Shown here piece after piece: positions 1 to 9,074 of a stretch of 64,000 nt of DNA (its first letter is position 1; every line of letters begins with the position of its first letter). The translations under genes and the position numbers were made by a program. This stretch comes from Rhizobium lentis (GTDB lineage: Bacteria; Pseudomonadota; Alphaproteobacteria; Rhizobiales; Rhizobiaceae), in contig NZ_CP071458.1 in assembly GCF_017352135.1 (NCBI RefSeq), positions 186,001-250,000 on the forward strand. Direction: 5' to 3'. The notes under the pieces were generated by a model, which did no database searches, was not told the DNA's origin, and worked only from the letters and a program-made list of their open reading frames with translations.

Positions 1-158
1 TGAACTTCTCGCCGATCATCCGCGAACCGCGCGAGATGGCGGCGGAGATCTTCACCGACGGTCCGATGAATCTCGACCAGCTGCTGCTCGAACGCCTGCT
101 TTCAGAGCGCTTAGAATTCGATGCAGAGCGCAGCACGAGGCCGCCAGCTATGGGCTAG
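1..158 (+). CDS. 3' end of an unidentified protein (partial)
   Basis: An open frame enters from the left edge (codons in phase with base 3) and stops with TAG at 156-158, giving about 51 C-terminal residues that begin NFSPIIREPREMAAEIFTDG. The tail is acidic and leucine-rich with no motif I recognise. It lies 44 bases upstream of a phasin gene on the same strand, so it may belong to the same polyhydroxybutyrate-related cluster. Its function cannot be stated because most of the gene is outside the window. Confidence 0.5.
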   Translation, partial: NFSPIIREPREMAAEIFTDGPMNLDQLLLERLLSERLEFDAERSTRPPAMG

Positions 159-202
159 ACGCCCGCAACCTTGTAACCCCATCGTTTGAGGAGAAGCCCA
201 CC

Positions 203-619
203 ATGCCTACATCGCAGACCCCGGATATCCAAACGTTGACCAACCAGATCAACGAGATGCTCGCCAAGTTCAACATGCCGGGCGTCGATCCGGCAGCACT
301 TGTTAGGGAGCAGGCCAGGAATATCGAGGCCGTCGCGCAGGCCACGCAGGTTGCCAACAAAGGCGCCTACGGCGTCGTCGAAAAGCAGCTGGAATTGTTC
401 CGCACGGCTTCCTCACAGCTCCTGATGATGTTTGAGGATGCGGCCCTTGCCCCCAAGGAGCGCGGCGAACTGGCGAAACAGGCTTACGAGGTGGCGCTGA
501 ACGGCTCGCGCGAGATCACCAGCATGGCGGTCAAGGCCAGCGAGAACGCTTTCGCCATCACCCGCAAGCGGATGACCGAGATTTTCGAGCAGTTCCGCAA
601 GGCCGCGACAATCGGATAG
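203..619 (+). CDS. Phasin family protein (PHB granule-associated)
   Basis: The 138-residue, almost wholly alpha-helical protein has the phasin pattern: a short N-terminus (IQTLTNQINEMLAKFNMPGV), then amphipathic helices with repeated Ala/Gln/Glu and no membrane segment or signal peptide. Phasins coat polyhydroxybutyrate granules in the cytoplasm and limit their coalescence. The start ATG is preceded by GAGGAG at a good distance. An acetyl-CoA synthetase gene follows 110 bases downstream on the same strand, so the context is carbon storage from acetyl-CoA, a normal feature of rhizobia. Family assignment is firm; which granule subset it serves is not visible. Confidence 0.85.
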   Translation: MPTSQTPDIQTLTNQINEMLAKFNMPGVDPAALVREQARNIEAVAQATQVANKGAYGVVEKQLELFRTASSQLLMMFEDAALAPKERGELAKQAYEVALNGSREITSMAVKASENAFAITRKRMTEIFEQFRKAATIG

Positions 620-729
620 GATACGTGAGGCCGGACCTGCCGAACGGAAAGCATAATTCGTGCATGACAATCCTCCACCCGTCGACGTGATGGGGAGCTG
701 CGAAGAGCGTCCTAGGAGGGACAACGACA

Positions 730-2697
730 ATGAACGAAAACAAGCAGGCGGCGGGCGTCTATTCAGTTCCGAAGGAATGGGCCGAGCGCGCTTACATCGA
801 CTCGGAGCGCTACGCGGCGATGTATGCGGCTTCGATCGCCGACCCCAAGGGGTTCTGGGGCGAGCATGGCAAGCGCATCCACTGGTTCAAGCCTTACGGC
901 ACCGTCAAGAACACCTCGTTCGAGCCGGGCAAGGTTTCGATTAAATGGTTCGAAGACGGCACCACCAATGTCTCCCATAATTGCGTCGACCGGCATCTGC
1001 CCGAGCGGGGCGATCAGATCGCCATCATCGGGGTGCGGGACGACCCGAAAGATGACGCCGTCCGGATCACCTATCGCGAACTACACGCCCATGTTATGAA
1101 ATGGGCGAACGTCCTGCAGTCGCAAGGCGTCCGCAAGGGCGACAACGTCACCCTCTACCTTCCGACGATCCCTGAGGCGGCCTATGCCATGCTCGCCTGC
1201 GCGCGCATCGGCGCCGTCCATTCGGCGGTCTCCACCGGCCTCTCGCCGGACAAACTGGGAAGCCGCATCGCCGACGCCGCGAGCACCGTCGTGGTGACCG
1301 CAGACCAAGGCCCACGCGGCGGGCGCAATAATCCGATGAAGGCCAATGTCGACGCGGCGCTGGATAAGCTTCCCGGGGTGGTGACAAGCGTCATCGTTGT
1401 CAAGCGGACCGGCGCACCGGTCGAGATGCTGCAAGGCCGCGACCACTATTACGACGAGCTGGCCATGACCGTTCCCGACGAATGCCCACCCGTGGAAATG
1501 AACGCTGAGGACCCGTTGTTCCTCCTCTACACGTCGGGTTCCACCGGCAAGCCCAAGGGCGTGGTGCACACCACCGGCGGCTATCTCGTCTATGCCGCCA
1601 TGACGCATCAATATGTCTTCGACTATCACGTCGGCGACATCCACTGGTGCACTGCCGAACTCGGCTGGATCACCGGCCACAGCTACATTGTCTACGGGCC
1701 GCTCGCCAACGGTGCGACGACCCTCATCTTCGAGGGCACCCCAACCTATCCGAGCATGTCGCGCTACTGGGACGTCATCGACAAGCACAAGGTCAGCCTG
1801 TTCTATACCGCCCCCACCGCGATCCGCTCCTTGATGGGATCGGGCGAGGACGCGGTGAAATCGAATTCGCTCGCCTCGCTCCGCCTCCTCGGTTCAGTCG
1901 GCGAGCCGATCGACCCGAAAACCTGGGAATGGTATCACCGCGTCGTCGGCGGCGGTCGCTGCCCGATCGTCGACACCTGGTTTCAGACCGAGACCGGCGG
2001 CATCCTGATTACGCCGCTTCCCGGCGCCACCAAGCTGAAGCCAGGCTCCGTCGGCACCCCTTTCTTCGGCGTCAGGCCTGAGCTGGTCGATGAGGCGGGC
2101 GACGTGCTCGATGGCGTTGAAAACGGAAACCTGGTTATCGCTGACAGCTGGCCGGGCCAGATGCGCACGCTTTACCGCGACCACGAGCGCTTCGAGCAGG
2201 AATATTTCTCCCTCTATCCAGGCAAATATTTTACCGGCGACGGCGCCCGGCGGGATGCAGACGGCTATTACTCGATCACGGGTCGCGTCGACGACGTCAT
2301 CAACGTCTCTGGCCACCGCATCGGCACGGCGGAAGTCGAATCCGCCCTGGTCGCCCACGCTAGCGTTTCGGAAGCCGCGGTGGTCGGCTATCCGCACGAG
2401 ATCAAGGGGCAGGGCATCTACGCTTACGTAACCCTTATCGACGGCGAGGCTGCCGCTGACGAGCTGCGCAAGGAACTCGTTTCCTGGGTGCGCAAGGAGA
2501 TAGGCCCGATCTTCACGATCGACAAGGTCCAGTTCGCGCTGGGCCTGCCGAAAACAACCTCGGGGAAAATCATCCGCCGCATCCTGCGCAAGATCGCGGA
2601 GGACAAATGCACCGAGTTCGGTGACTCCTCGACGCTCTCTAACCCCACCGTGGTCGATCACCTGATAGACAACCGGCTGAACCGGAAGGCTGCCTGA
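730..2697 (+). CDS. acsA: Acetyl-CoA synthetase (AMP-forming acetate-CoA ligase)
   Basis: This 655-residue cytoplasmic enzyme of the ANL superfamily should activate acetate (or a close short acid) with ATP and CoA to acetyl-CoA. It carries the P-loop-like motif [13 protein letters not shown] (about residues 266-278), the Acs region [20 protein letters not shown], the hinge/Asp segment [17 protein letters not shown], and the C-terminal [15 protein letters not shown] containing the lysine that protein acetyltransferases modify in this family. Length is that of typical Acs. One point is odd: the DTWWQTE motif reads DTWFQTE, so the residue that normally closes the acetate pocket is Phe418. An AGGAGG-type site precedes the ATG. 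It sits between a phasin and an adenylate kinase, which can recycle the AMP it releases. Confidence 0.88.
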   Translation: MNENKQAAGVYSVPKEWAERAYIDSERYAAMYAASIADPKGFWGEHGKRIHWFKPYGTVKNTSFEPGKVSIKWFEDGTTNVSHNCVDRHLPERGDQIAIIGVRDDPKDDAVRITYRELHAHVMKWANVLQSQGVRKGDNVTLYLPTIPEAAYAMLACARIGAVHSAVSTGLSPDKLGSRIADAASTVVVTADQGPRGGRNNPMKANVDAALDKLPGVVTSVIVVKRTGAPVEMLQGRDHYYDELAMTVPDECPPVEMNAEDPLFLLYTSGSTGKPKGVVHTTGGYLVYAAMTHQYVFDYHVGDIHWCTAELGWITGHSYIVYGPLANGATTLIFEGTPTYPSMSRYWDVIDKHKVSLFYTAPTAIRSLMGSGEDAVKSNSLASLRLLGSVGEPIDPKTWEWYHRVVGGGRCPIVDTWFQTETGGILITPLPGATKLKPGSVGTPFFGVRPELVDEAGDVLDGVENGNLVIADSWPGQMRTLYRDHERFEQEYFSLYPGKYFTGDGARRDADGYYSITGRVDDVINVSGHRIGTAEVESALVAHASVSEAAVVGYPHEIKGQGIYAYVTLIDGEAAADELRKELVSWVRKEIGPIFTIDKVQFALGLPKTTSGKIIRRILRKIAEDKCTEFGDSSTLSNPTVVDHLIDNRLNRKAA

Positions 2698-2803
2698 CGA
2701 CACGACAAGATGAAGACGTGGGTTCCGGCGCGTTACCGCACCGGAGCCGACGGGACGATCAAGGGAAGGACAATTTGTGGCCAGACGTACGAGGGAGGGA
2801 ACG

Positions 2804-3418
2804 ATGAGATTGATCATCCTTGGACCGCCGGGGGCGGGCAAGGGAACACAGGCAGCGCGCCTCGCCGAGCGGCTGGGCGTGCCACAACTGTCGACGGGAG
2901 ATATGCTGCGCGCCGCGGTCACCAAGGGCTCGCCGGTTGGCCTTGCTGCGCGCGACCTCATAGCGCGGGGCGAATTGGTTGGCGACGACATCGTCGTCAA
3001 TTGCGTCCTCGGACGCATCGCCGAGCCGGGCGCTGCATCCGGCTTCATCCTCGACGGCTTTCCCCGCACGCTGGGACAGGCGCGGGCCTTCGACCAAGCG
3101 CTCGAAAAGGCACACCTCGGTCTGGATGCGGTGCTCGAACTGAAGGTTGTGGAATCCGTGCTGCTCGACCGCATCATCTATCGGGCGCGCGAGGCCAAGG
3201 CCGCAGGCCTGCCGGTGCGCGCAGACGACAATCCGGAAGCGCTGAAAGTCAGGCTCGAGGCCTACCGGACGCAGACGCAGCCGCTCGCGGACTACTACCG
3301 CACCGCCGGGCTCCTACGCACCGTCAATGGGCTGAGGCCCGTCGATGAGGTTACGTCCAGCCTTTTTGCGGAATTGCGGCTCCAACCGAGAACGGCCGAC
3401 CTGGGTTCTCTTGGGTGA
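2804..3418 (+). CDS. adk: Adenylate kinase (accessory copy)
   Basis: This 204-residue enzyme catalyses ATP + AMP to 2 ADP. It has the N-terminal P-loop GPPGAGKGTQAARLAERL, the AMP-binding STGDMLRAAV and GFPRTLGQA motifs, and a short LID without zinc cysteines followed by RADDNPEALKVRLEAYRTQT, all typical of alphaproteobacterial Adk. I chose the ATG at 2804 because GAGGGAGGGAA precedes it and the P-loop then begins at the usual place. An upstream GTG at 2777 would add nine atypical residues. A chromosomal adk normally exists, so this is probably a second copy. Directly downstream of the AMP-producing Acs, it may pull acetate activation forward. Confidence 0.87.
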   Translation: MRLIILGPPGAGKGTQAARLAERLGVPQLSTGDMLRAAVTKGSPVGLAARDLIARGELVGDDIVVNCVLGRIAEPGAASGFILDGFPRTLGQARAFDQALEKAHLGLDAVLELKVVESVLLDRIIYRAREAKAAGLPVRADDNPEALKVRLEAYRTQTQPLADYYRTAGLLRTVNGLRPVDEVTSSLFAELRLQPRTADLGSLG

Positions 3419-4149
3419 CTTTCGATGAGCGACGCAATTCGTCTTGAGAAACCTACGGCTGGCGTTTTAGCCTCCCTGCATTTCTTGTCAGAAGCCTGGG
3501 CCAAGCAAAGTTGTCTGTTATTGATAACACCCGCCAGAATAACACCGCCAGAAAATCCAGCAGGCGACATTGAACTGGTACCCGGGCTAGCTGTCCAATA
3601 CCCAGAAACTGAAAGGCACCTCGGGCGGCACGAAGGACAGCGTAGCGCCAGGCCAGGGCTCCGGCGCACCTGGGATTGCCCGGCCGACGGCATGAGAGGC
3701 GTTGTCGCGCCCGCGGCGCCATCTAAGCGCACGCCGACCCAGCAGGAAGTTGCTTGGATGGTCCAGGATGAGGCGATCCGGCAGGGAGTTGATCTGCGCG
3801 CTCATCGCTCCCAACGTTCTCTTTCTCTATGTGGAGTGTCGAATTGGTTCTCTTTCCCTTTGGCCACAACGCCTCAGGAGTAAATTGACAGAGCGGCACC
3901 CGCCAAGAGCCGCCCGCTTTCCTCAGTCCGCAATGTACAGCTAACCTGTTGTTTAGGAGGTTAAATTCGAGGTGTGCACCTATGCGGCCGTCTTTCGATT
4001 TCATCCTTAGCAATGTCGGGAGTAAGCGATGCAGATAGTCTAACTACCATGGCGAGTACCGCCCCTCATCAGACGTAGAACACGGACGAGACGCCTCCGA
4101 CTGCATCGGTGGGCGCACTCATGCGACACCTGAACGGGAAGCGGAGCCG
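3419..4149. other. Intergenic, no supported gene
   Basis: These 731 bases hold several overlapping short open frames on both strands but none with a recognisable domain, consistent codon use or a good ribosome site. Nothing could be assigned here. Confidence 0.4.
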
Positions 4150-4773
4150 ATGCTCAGAAGACTCGTTGCAGCATGCCGGATTGTTTCTCTTTGCGTCGCC
4201 GTGGCGTTTGCCGCCAAAAGCGGCGTCGGCAACCTCGATCGCGGGGACACCAGACTTCTAATTTCGGAATGCAAGTTGCACGCATTACTACGCCCCCAAT
4301 GCGCCTACGTGTTGGCTACAGCATTTCATGAGACTGGAGGCCTTATGATGCCGGTGCGGGAGACTTTCGCGACATCTGACAATCAGGCGATTGCCGTTCT
4401 TGACAGCGCATGGGCAAAGGGCAAACTGCCTTGGGTCTCCTCCCCATATTGGCGTCAAGGCTGGTTTGGAAGAGGATATTCCCAACTGACGCACGAGAAC
4501 AACTACCGCACGGTCAGCATCAAGCTCGGCATCGATCTCGTGTCCTTTCCAGCAAAAGCACTGATACCGGAAATTGCGGCGAAGGTGCTTGTCATGGGCT
4601 TGAAGGAAGGCTGGTTTACCGGCAAGAAACTCTCTGATTACATTAACCTTGGCACAACCAACTTCATCGGCGCTCGCCAAGTTATCAATGGAACGGATCA
4701 TGCGGGTAAGATCGCGAAATATGCCGTCGCGTACGATGCGACACTTGAGCAAGGCGGCTATAGTGTGATGTAA
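4150..4773 (+). CDS. Exported GH19/lysozyme-like muramidase-fold protein
   Basis: The 207-residue protein begins with a basic, hydrophobic signal-type segment (about residues 1-22). The core contains AFHETGG (His60-Glu61), YWRQGWFGRGYSQLTHENN, an extended helix, then NFIGARQVINGTDHAGKIA, the layout of GH19 chitinase/lysozyme-like enzymes often found in phages and genomic islands. Glu61 would be the general acid. It probably cleaves peptidoglycan or a related polymer outside the inner membrane. GGAAGCGGA precedes the start. It stands alone, with no holin or phage genes nearby, so it may be a captured phage lysin or a housekeeping wall-remodelling enzyme. Confidence 0.65.
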   Translation: MLRRLVAACRIVSLCVAVAFAAKSGVGNLDRGDTRLLISECKLHALLRPQCAYVLATAFHETGGLMMPVRETFATSDNQAIAVLDSAWAKGKLPWVSSPYWRQGWFGRGYSQLTHENNYRTVSIKLGIDLVSFPAKALIPEIAAKVLVMGLKEGWFTGKKLSDYINLGTTNFIGARQVINGTDHAGKIAKYAVAYDATLEQGGYSVM

Positions 4774-5113
4774 ACTACAGCAAAGGTTGCCGCGCCATAG
4801 CAGGAACTAACTACGGAAAGGAAATCGCTGGTCCCGTTCCAGCGTAGTTGGGGCCAGGGCAATGACCTCGTTGATATGATCAGCTTCAGGCGGCAATGAT
4901 GAAGAACAAAGAATGACCAGTATTTAGTCCCGCGCTCCTAAGCCCGCGCGAATGTCTCAACGCAGCCTTGATAGAGCAGCCGTCGAAACCGCGGCTTACC
5001 GAAGTGGTTCACAATTTCGTATGCGGCGGTTGGGAGCATTAGTCGACAAGATCAAAACCGTTCAGGTGTTCCATAAGATAGATTACGCCACATTGGCTTG
5101 TAAGGGGGTACAT
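4774..5113. other. Intergenic, nothing recognised
   Basis: These 340 bases separate the lysozyme-like gene from the IS30 left end. Only fragmentary reading frames occur and I see no promoter or RNA structure that I can support. Confidence 0.35.
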
Positions 5114-6213
5114 TCTATTTCCAAGTGCGACATGCTTATAAAAACAATGGCTTCGCCTTGGAGATATATGCATGTCCCTTTGCTATTCGCAGCTCACCCT
5201 GCCTGATCGCAAGCGTCTTTTTCATCTTAGAGAACGCAAGGTTTCCGTCTCGGAGATTGCCCGCCAACTCGGTCGTCATCGTTCGACGATCTATCGCGAG
5301 CTTAAACGCAATACGTTCCAGGATCACGAATTTCCGGAATACAGCGGCTATTACAGCGGTATCGCCAACGACATGAGCAAGGAGCGCCGACGACGGCTGC
5401 GCAAACTCAGACGCCATCCGCATCTGCGCGATCTCGTCATCGACCGGCTGAAGGCGCATTGGTCACCTGAGCAGATCGCTGGCCGGCTTCTCGCCGATGG
5501 CGTCAGTCCTGTGCGCATTTGCCCGGAAACGATTTATCGTTTCATCTATTGCAAGGAAGATTATCCGCTCGGGCTGTATCAGCACCTGCCGGAACGACGG
5601 CGCAGGCGTCGGCGCCGCGGCGCACGCAAACCGCGCGACGGCTTAATCCCGCTCGACTACAGAATCTCCCAACGACCTGATTTTATTGATGATCGATCAC
5701 AGTTCGGGCATTGGGAGGGCGATCTCCTGATCTTCCGGCGTGAACTCGGAGAGACCAACGTCACCTCTCTCGTCGAGCGCAAGAGCCGCTATACGGTGAT
5801 GATCAAGAACCGCAGCCGTCACTCGCGACCGATCATGGACAAGATCATCCATGCCTTCTCACCATTGCCGTCTTTTGCACGCCGAAGCTTCACCTTTGAT
5901 CGCGGCACGGAGTTCTCCGCTTTCAGGGCTTTGGAAGATGGGATCGGCGCCAGGAGCTGGTTCTGCGATCCCAATTCGCCTTGGCAGAAAGGCGCTGTCG
6001 AGAACACCAACAAGCGCATTCGACGCTTCATGCCTGGCGATACGGATCTGTCCAACGTCGCTCAGAAGCAACTTGTCGACCTCGCCCATCACCTGAATTC
6101 GCTGCCAAGAAAGTGCTTGGGCTACAAAACACCGGCCGAGGTCTTCATGGCGCATTTGCGTGAATGCGGCTGATCCCCTACCCTTCAAACGCCCATGTTG
6201 CACTTGGTGTAGA
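5114..6213 (+). mobile_element. IS30-family insertion sequence
   Basis: One transposase gene is bounded by imperfect inverted ends. The left end, about 5114-5134, contains CCAAGTGCGACATG and the right end, about 6194-6213, is its near inverse (CATGTTGCACTTGG). The element is about 1.1 kb, usual for IS30. No clear target duplication was found, and the exact outer bases are uncertain by several nucleotides. Confidence 0.6.
5172..6173 (+). CDS. IS30-family transposase
   Basis: The 333-residue DDE transposase has an N-terminal helix-turn-helix (SVSEIARQLGRHRSTIYREL, residues 23-42), an arginine-rich linker, and a retroviral-integrase-type catalytic core. The acidic residues lie in HWEGDLLIF, TFDRGTEFS and KGAVENTNKRIRRF, and the IS30-typical NSLPRKCLGYKTPAEVF closes the protein. 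It appears full length and intact, so the element could be active. Confidence 0.92.
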   Translation: MSLCYSQLTLPDRKRLFHLRERKVSVSEIARQLGRHRSTIYRELKRNTFQDHEFPEYSGYYSGIANDMSKERRRRLRKLRRHPHLRDLVIDRLKAHWSPEQIAGRLLADGVSPVRICPETIYRFIYCKEDYPLGLYQHLPERRRRRRRRGARKPRDGLIPLDYRISQRPDFIDDRSQFGHWEGDLLIFRRELGETNVTSLVERKSRYTVMIKNRSRHSRPIMDKIIHAFSPLPSFARRSFTFDRGTEFSAFRALEDGIGARSWFCDPNSPWQKGAVENTNKRIRRFMPGDTDLSNVAQKQLVDLAHHLNSLPRKCLGYKTPAEVFMAHLRECG

Positions 6214-6248
6214 TTCTCCAAGGGCTATTTAGTAATGCGACAGTTGGG

Positions 6249-7926
6249 CCAGTTAGAGATGCGACAGTCTCGCCTCTCGACGTTCTGGTCAATGCCAACG
6301 TTGGGAGCAAGGATGACGACCTTCAGCCTGGTCGAGACCATGAGCGGTCGGAGTCGTCATGTCCATGATCACCATGTCGCAGAAAGAATTGCATCGCCTC
6401 GAAGTTATTCAGAAGATCCGTGATCAGCGCCTGAGCGTCGTCCAGGCCGCCGAGCTGCTTGGGCTCAGCCGAAGTCAGATGCACAGGCTGCTGCAGGCCT
6501 ATGACCATTCCGGTGCGGCCGGCCTGGTTTCGAAGAAGCGATCGAGACCAAGCAATCGGCGCCACAGCGAGGAGTTTCGCAATGCGGCGCTGGATCTGAT
6601 CCGCGAACGGTATCTGGATTTCGGTCCGACGCTGGCGCGCGAGAAGCTGATCGAACTGCATCATATTTCGGTCGCCAAGGAGACGCTGCGTCAATGGATG
6701 ACCGAGGCCGGCATCTGGGTCTCGCGACGCGAGCGTAAGAAGCGGGTTTTCCAGCCGCGCGGCCGGCGCGACTGTTTCGGGGAACTCGTGCAGATCGATG
6801 GTTCGCATCACTGGTGGTTCGAGAGTCGCCGCCCCAAATGCGCTCTGCTTGTCTATATCGATGACGCCACCGGCAAGTTGCTGCATCTGCGGTTCGCTGG
6901 GTCAGAGAACACGTTCGACTATCTGCATGCGACAAAGGCTTATCTGCAGCAATGGGGCAAACCTCTGGCCTTCTACAGCGACAAGCATGGTGTCTTTCGT
7001 TCGACCCATGCGTCGGAGAAAGACCGCACGAGCGGCCTGACGCAGTTTGGCCGTGCGCTTTATGAGCTGAACATCGACATCATCTGCGCCAATACCCCGC
7101 AAGCAAAAGGCCGCGTAGAACGCGCCAACCAGACGCTGCAGGACCGGCTGGTCAAGGAATTGCGGCTTCGTGGCATCGATACGATCGAGGCGGCCAACGC
7201 TTATGCATCAGAATTCATTGCGGATTTCAATTCCCGTTTTGGCAAATCGCCACGCAATCCGAAGGATATGCATCGGCCACTGGCCGATCATGAGAACCTT
7301 GACGGCGCCATGTGCCGGAAGGAAGTCCGCACGCTGTCACAGGCCCTGACGCTGCGCTACGACAAGGTCTTGTTCATTCTCGATCCGACGGAGCGGGCCA
7401 AAGGGCTGGCGGGAAAGAAGGTCGTTGTCTGCGACTACCCGGACGGCCGCCTCGAGATCATGCACGAGAGCTTCACCCTCCCCTACAGAACATTCGATAC
7501 ATTACGGTCGGTGCATCGGGCAGAGGTTGTCGAGAACAAGCGTCTCAACGACATGCTTTCCGTCGTCGCTGAGCTGCAGGCTGGGCGGGAACAGCAGCGC
7601 AGCAAGAGCGGTCCTCGCCGCACCGGCCAGACGGATCATATGTTCGGTATTCCCGATGGCAGCCAGGGCAATGGTTATCAGAAGCGCGGTCGCAAACCCG
7701 GCCGGCGGACGGATTTCATGAACGACCCGGAAGTCATTGCCAAAAGGCAAAAGGCGCTGGCGCGCATGGAGGCAGCGGAATGAATGGTGCGGACATAGTC
7801 TCAAAGCTAAAGCCGAAGGGGTCTCCCTCACCCGCCCCCGCTCCTCCCTCTCAACCCGGCCCAGCCGGTCGGATCGGCGGCTGACCGTCAGAGCCAGGAC
7901 GACCTAAGTGTCGCATCTCTAACTGG
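6249..7926 (+). mobile_element. ISNCY-family insertion sequence
   Basis: Perfect 18-base inverted repeats (CCAGTTAGAGATGCGACA at 6249-6266 and its complement at 7909-7926) enclose a single transposase gene. A second copy of GATGCGACAG-like sequence lies just outside the left repeat (about 6236-6245) and another GCATCTCTAA just outside the right, so the true termini may extend some 20 bases further. The last 120 bases recur 0.9 kb downstream, showing a second partial copy. Confidence 0.72.
6359..7783 (+). CDS. ISNCY-family transposase
   Basis: The 474-residue transposase starts with a helix-turn-helix (LSVVQAAELLGLSRSQMHRL) and a second winged region ending in TLRQWMTEAGIWV. An rve-type DDE core follows, with acidic residues in VQIDGSHHWW, AFYSDKHGVF and RVERANQTLQDRL. 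The C-terminus is basic (KRGRKPGRR). The gene is uninterrupted. Several Met codons crowd the start; the ATG at 6359 or the one five codons later are both possible. Confidence 0.9.
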   Translation: MSMITMSQKELHRLEVIQKIRDQRLSVVQAAELLGLSRSQMHRLLQAYDHSGAAGLVSKKRSRPSNRRHSEEFRNAALDLIRERYLDFGPTLAREKLIELHHISVAKETLRQWMTEAGIWVSRRERKKRVFQPRGRRDCFGELVQIDGSHHWWFESRRPKCALLVYIDDATGKLLHLRFAGSENTFDYLHATKAYLQQWGKPLAFYSDKHGVFRSTHASEKDRTSGLTQFGRALYELNIDIICANTPQAKGRVERANQTLQDRLVKELRLRGIDTIEAANAYASEFIADFNSRFGKSPRNPKDMHRPLADHENLDGAMCRKEVRTLSQALTLRYDKVLFILDPTERAKGLAGKKVVVCDYPDGRLEIMHESFTLPYRTFDTLRSVHRAEVVENKRLNDMLSVVAELQAGREQQRSKSGPRRTGQTDHMFGIPDGSQGNGYQKRGRKPGRRTDFMNDPEVIAKRQKALARMEAAE

Positions 7927-7968
7927 CTGGCGCAGGCGCATCTCTAATCAGCTTTGACATGGCTGTAG
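7807..7968 (+). repeat. Direct repeat A: right end of ISNCY copy 1
   Basis: This stretch, from CTAAAGCCGAA through the right inverted repeat to AATCAGCTTTGACATGGCTG, is closely repeated at 8708-8858. The two copies flank the IS110 remnant and differ by small indels and substitutions. Confidence 0.75.
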
Positions 7969-8628
7969 CCGATTGACTTGAGCTTTGAGGTGTCTCGGTA
8001 TCTCGCGCCCGTCTCCGGTCTGGAGCTCCTCCAGCCGCTTACGGCGATCCTTACGGAGCGGTTGATAGCCGCTGATGCCTTGCGCGAAGAGTAGACCCTT
8101 GACTCGATTGACATGCCTGACCCGTTCAGCAATCAACACTTTGCGTTCCCGGCAAATCCGACGCCGATCTTCGTCCTCCGGATCTGGCGCTCTGACCATC
8201 GCACATACACGTGGCTCGCCGCGCTTAAACGCGAGCAGTGTGCGCGTTAGTGCCGCTCCATCGATCTTGTCGGTCTTCGGTCGCCGACGTCGACGGGAGG
8301 TAGCGATCGAAGCTGCGTCAACAACGTAACTCTCGACGCCGTTAGCCTCCAGCACGCGATGTATCCAGAAGCCGTCCAATCCTGCCTCTTGGATCGTCAC
8401 AATGGGAAATGACTTCCCTGTTCGCAACCGCGCCTTCTGTTGTAGCTGCTCAAACCGATCCAGCAGCTCGGCCACATTGCCACCGTCCACTACATGCTTC
8501 GACATCTTCTCGCCGCTGCCCGGCGACAACGAAGTGACCAACCAGGTCGATCGGCTCAGTTCCAATGACACAAAAATTGCGCCAAGATCAGTGCGGACAG
8601 CGGTTGGATGAATGGATGTAGGTTCCAT
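7948..8628 (-). pseudogene. Truncated IS110-family transposase
   Basis: The 226 residues match the N-terminal RuvC-like DEDD half of IS110-type transposases: a Leu-Ser-Arg variant of the first Asp motif (FVSLELSRSTWLV), TIQEAGLDGFWIHRVL, DAASIATSRRRRRPKTDKIDGAALTRTL, then basic helices ending HLKAQVNRLQ. The serine-containing C-terminal Transposase_20 half is missing, because the frame runs out in the sequence shared with the ISNCY right end. The element is therefore dead, cut by recombination or insertion at about 7968. Confidence 0.82.
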
Positions 8629-8707
8629 AAACTGCTCCTCCTGAGCGAGTGTTTTGATGCAGCCTCACTCTGCCAGAGCGTCGGCCGCTGTTCACTCCTC
8701 ATGGGAT

Positions 8708-8858
8708 CTAAAGCCGAAAGGGGGCGTCTCACCCGCCCCCGCTCCTCCCTCTCAACCCGGCAGCCGGTCGGACCGGGGGCTGATTGTCGGTGCCAGTGTC
8801 GCGTTTCTAACTAGGCTGACAGCGTCGCGCATCTAATCAGCTTTGACATTGGCTGTAG
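8708..8858 (+). repeat. Direct repeat B: right end of a second ISNCY copy
   Basis: This is the second copy of the sequence at 7807-7968, including a degenerate right inverted repeat (TGTCGCGTTTCTAACTAGG) and the CTTTGACATTGGCTGTAG tail. No transposase remains in front of it, so it is the stump of an older ISNCY-type insertion. Confidence 0.72.
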
Positions 8859-8944
8859 GGGGGTGGGTTCAAAGTTGAAGTGTCCTGTTTCTGCAAAGTT
8901 GGAATGTCACTCTCCCCGGGTTTGAGGACGGTGGAGATTGCGGA

Positions 8945-9050
8945 TGGGACTGATAGCGATGAGCGAGCGCGACCTGCAACGGATCGAGATTCTTTCGAAA
9001 GTGATCGCCGGCCGGATGACGGTGGCGTCGGCGGCGCATGCGCAGCAGAG
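8945..9050 (+). pseudogene. N-terminal stump of an ISNCY-type transposase
   Basis: From the ATG at 8945 the frame reads MSERDLQRIEILSKVIAGR (from the internal Met) and then MTVASAAH, the start of the ISNCY-type transposase helix-turn-helix. It breaks off at about 9050, where sequence colinear with the ABC transporter gene on the other strand begins. It belongs to a different subgroup from the intact 6359-7783 transposase. The break lies next to the stop codon of the LivF-like gene. Confidence 0.7.
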
Positions 9051-9074
9051 ATGCACAGGCGCTGCCAATGTCGG

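Noticed and set aside
1081..1788. Long minus-strand open frames inside acsA (and similar antisense frames throughout GC-rich genes)
   Set aside because: They are shadow frames of a conserved gene, with no domain, no ribosome site and codon use that mirrors the sense gene.
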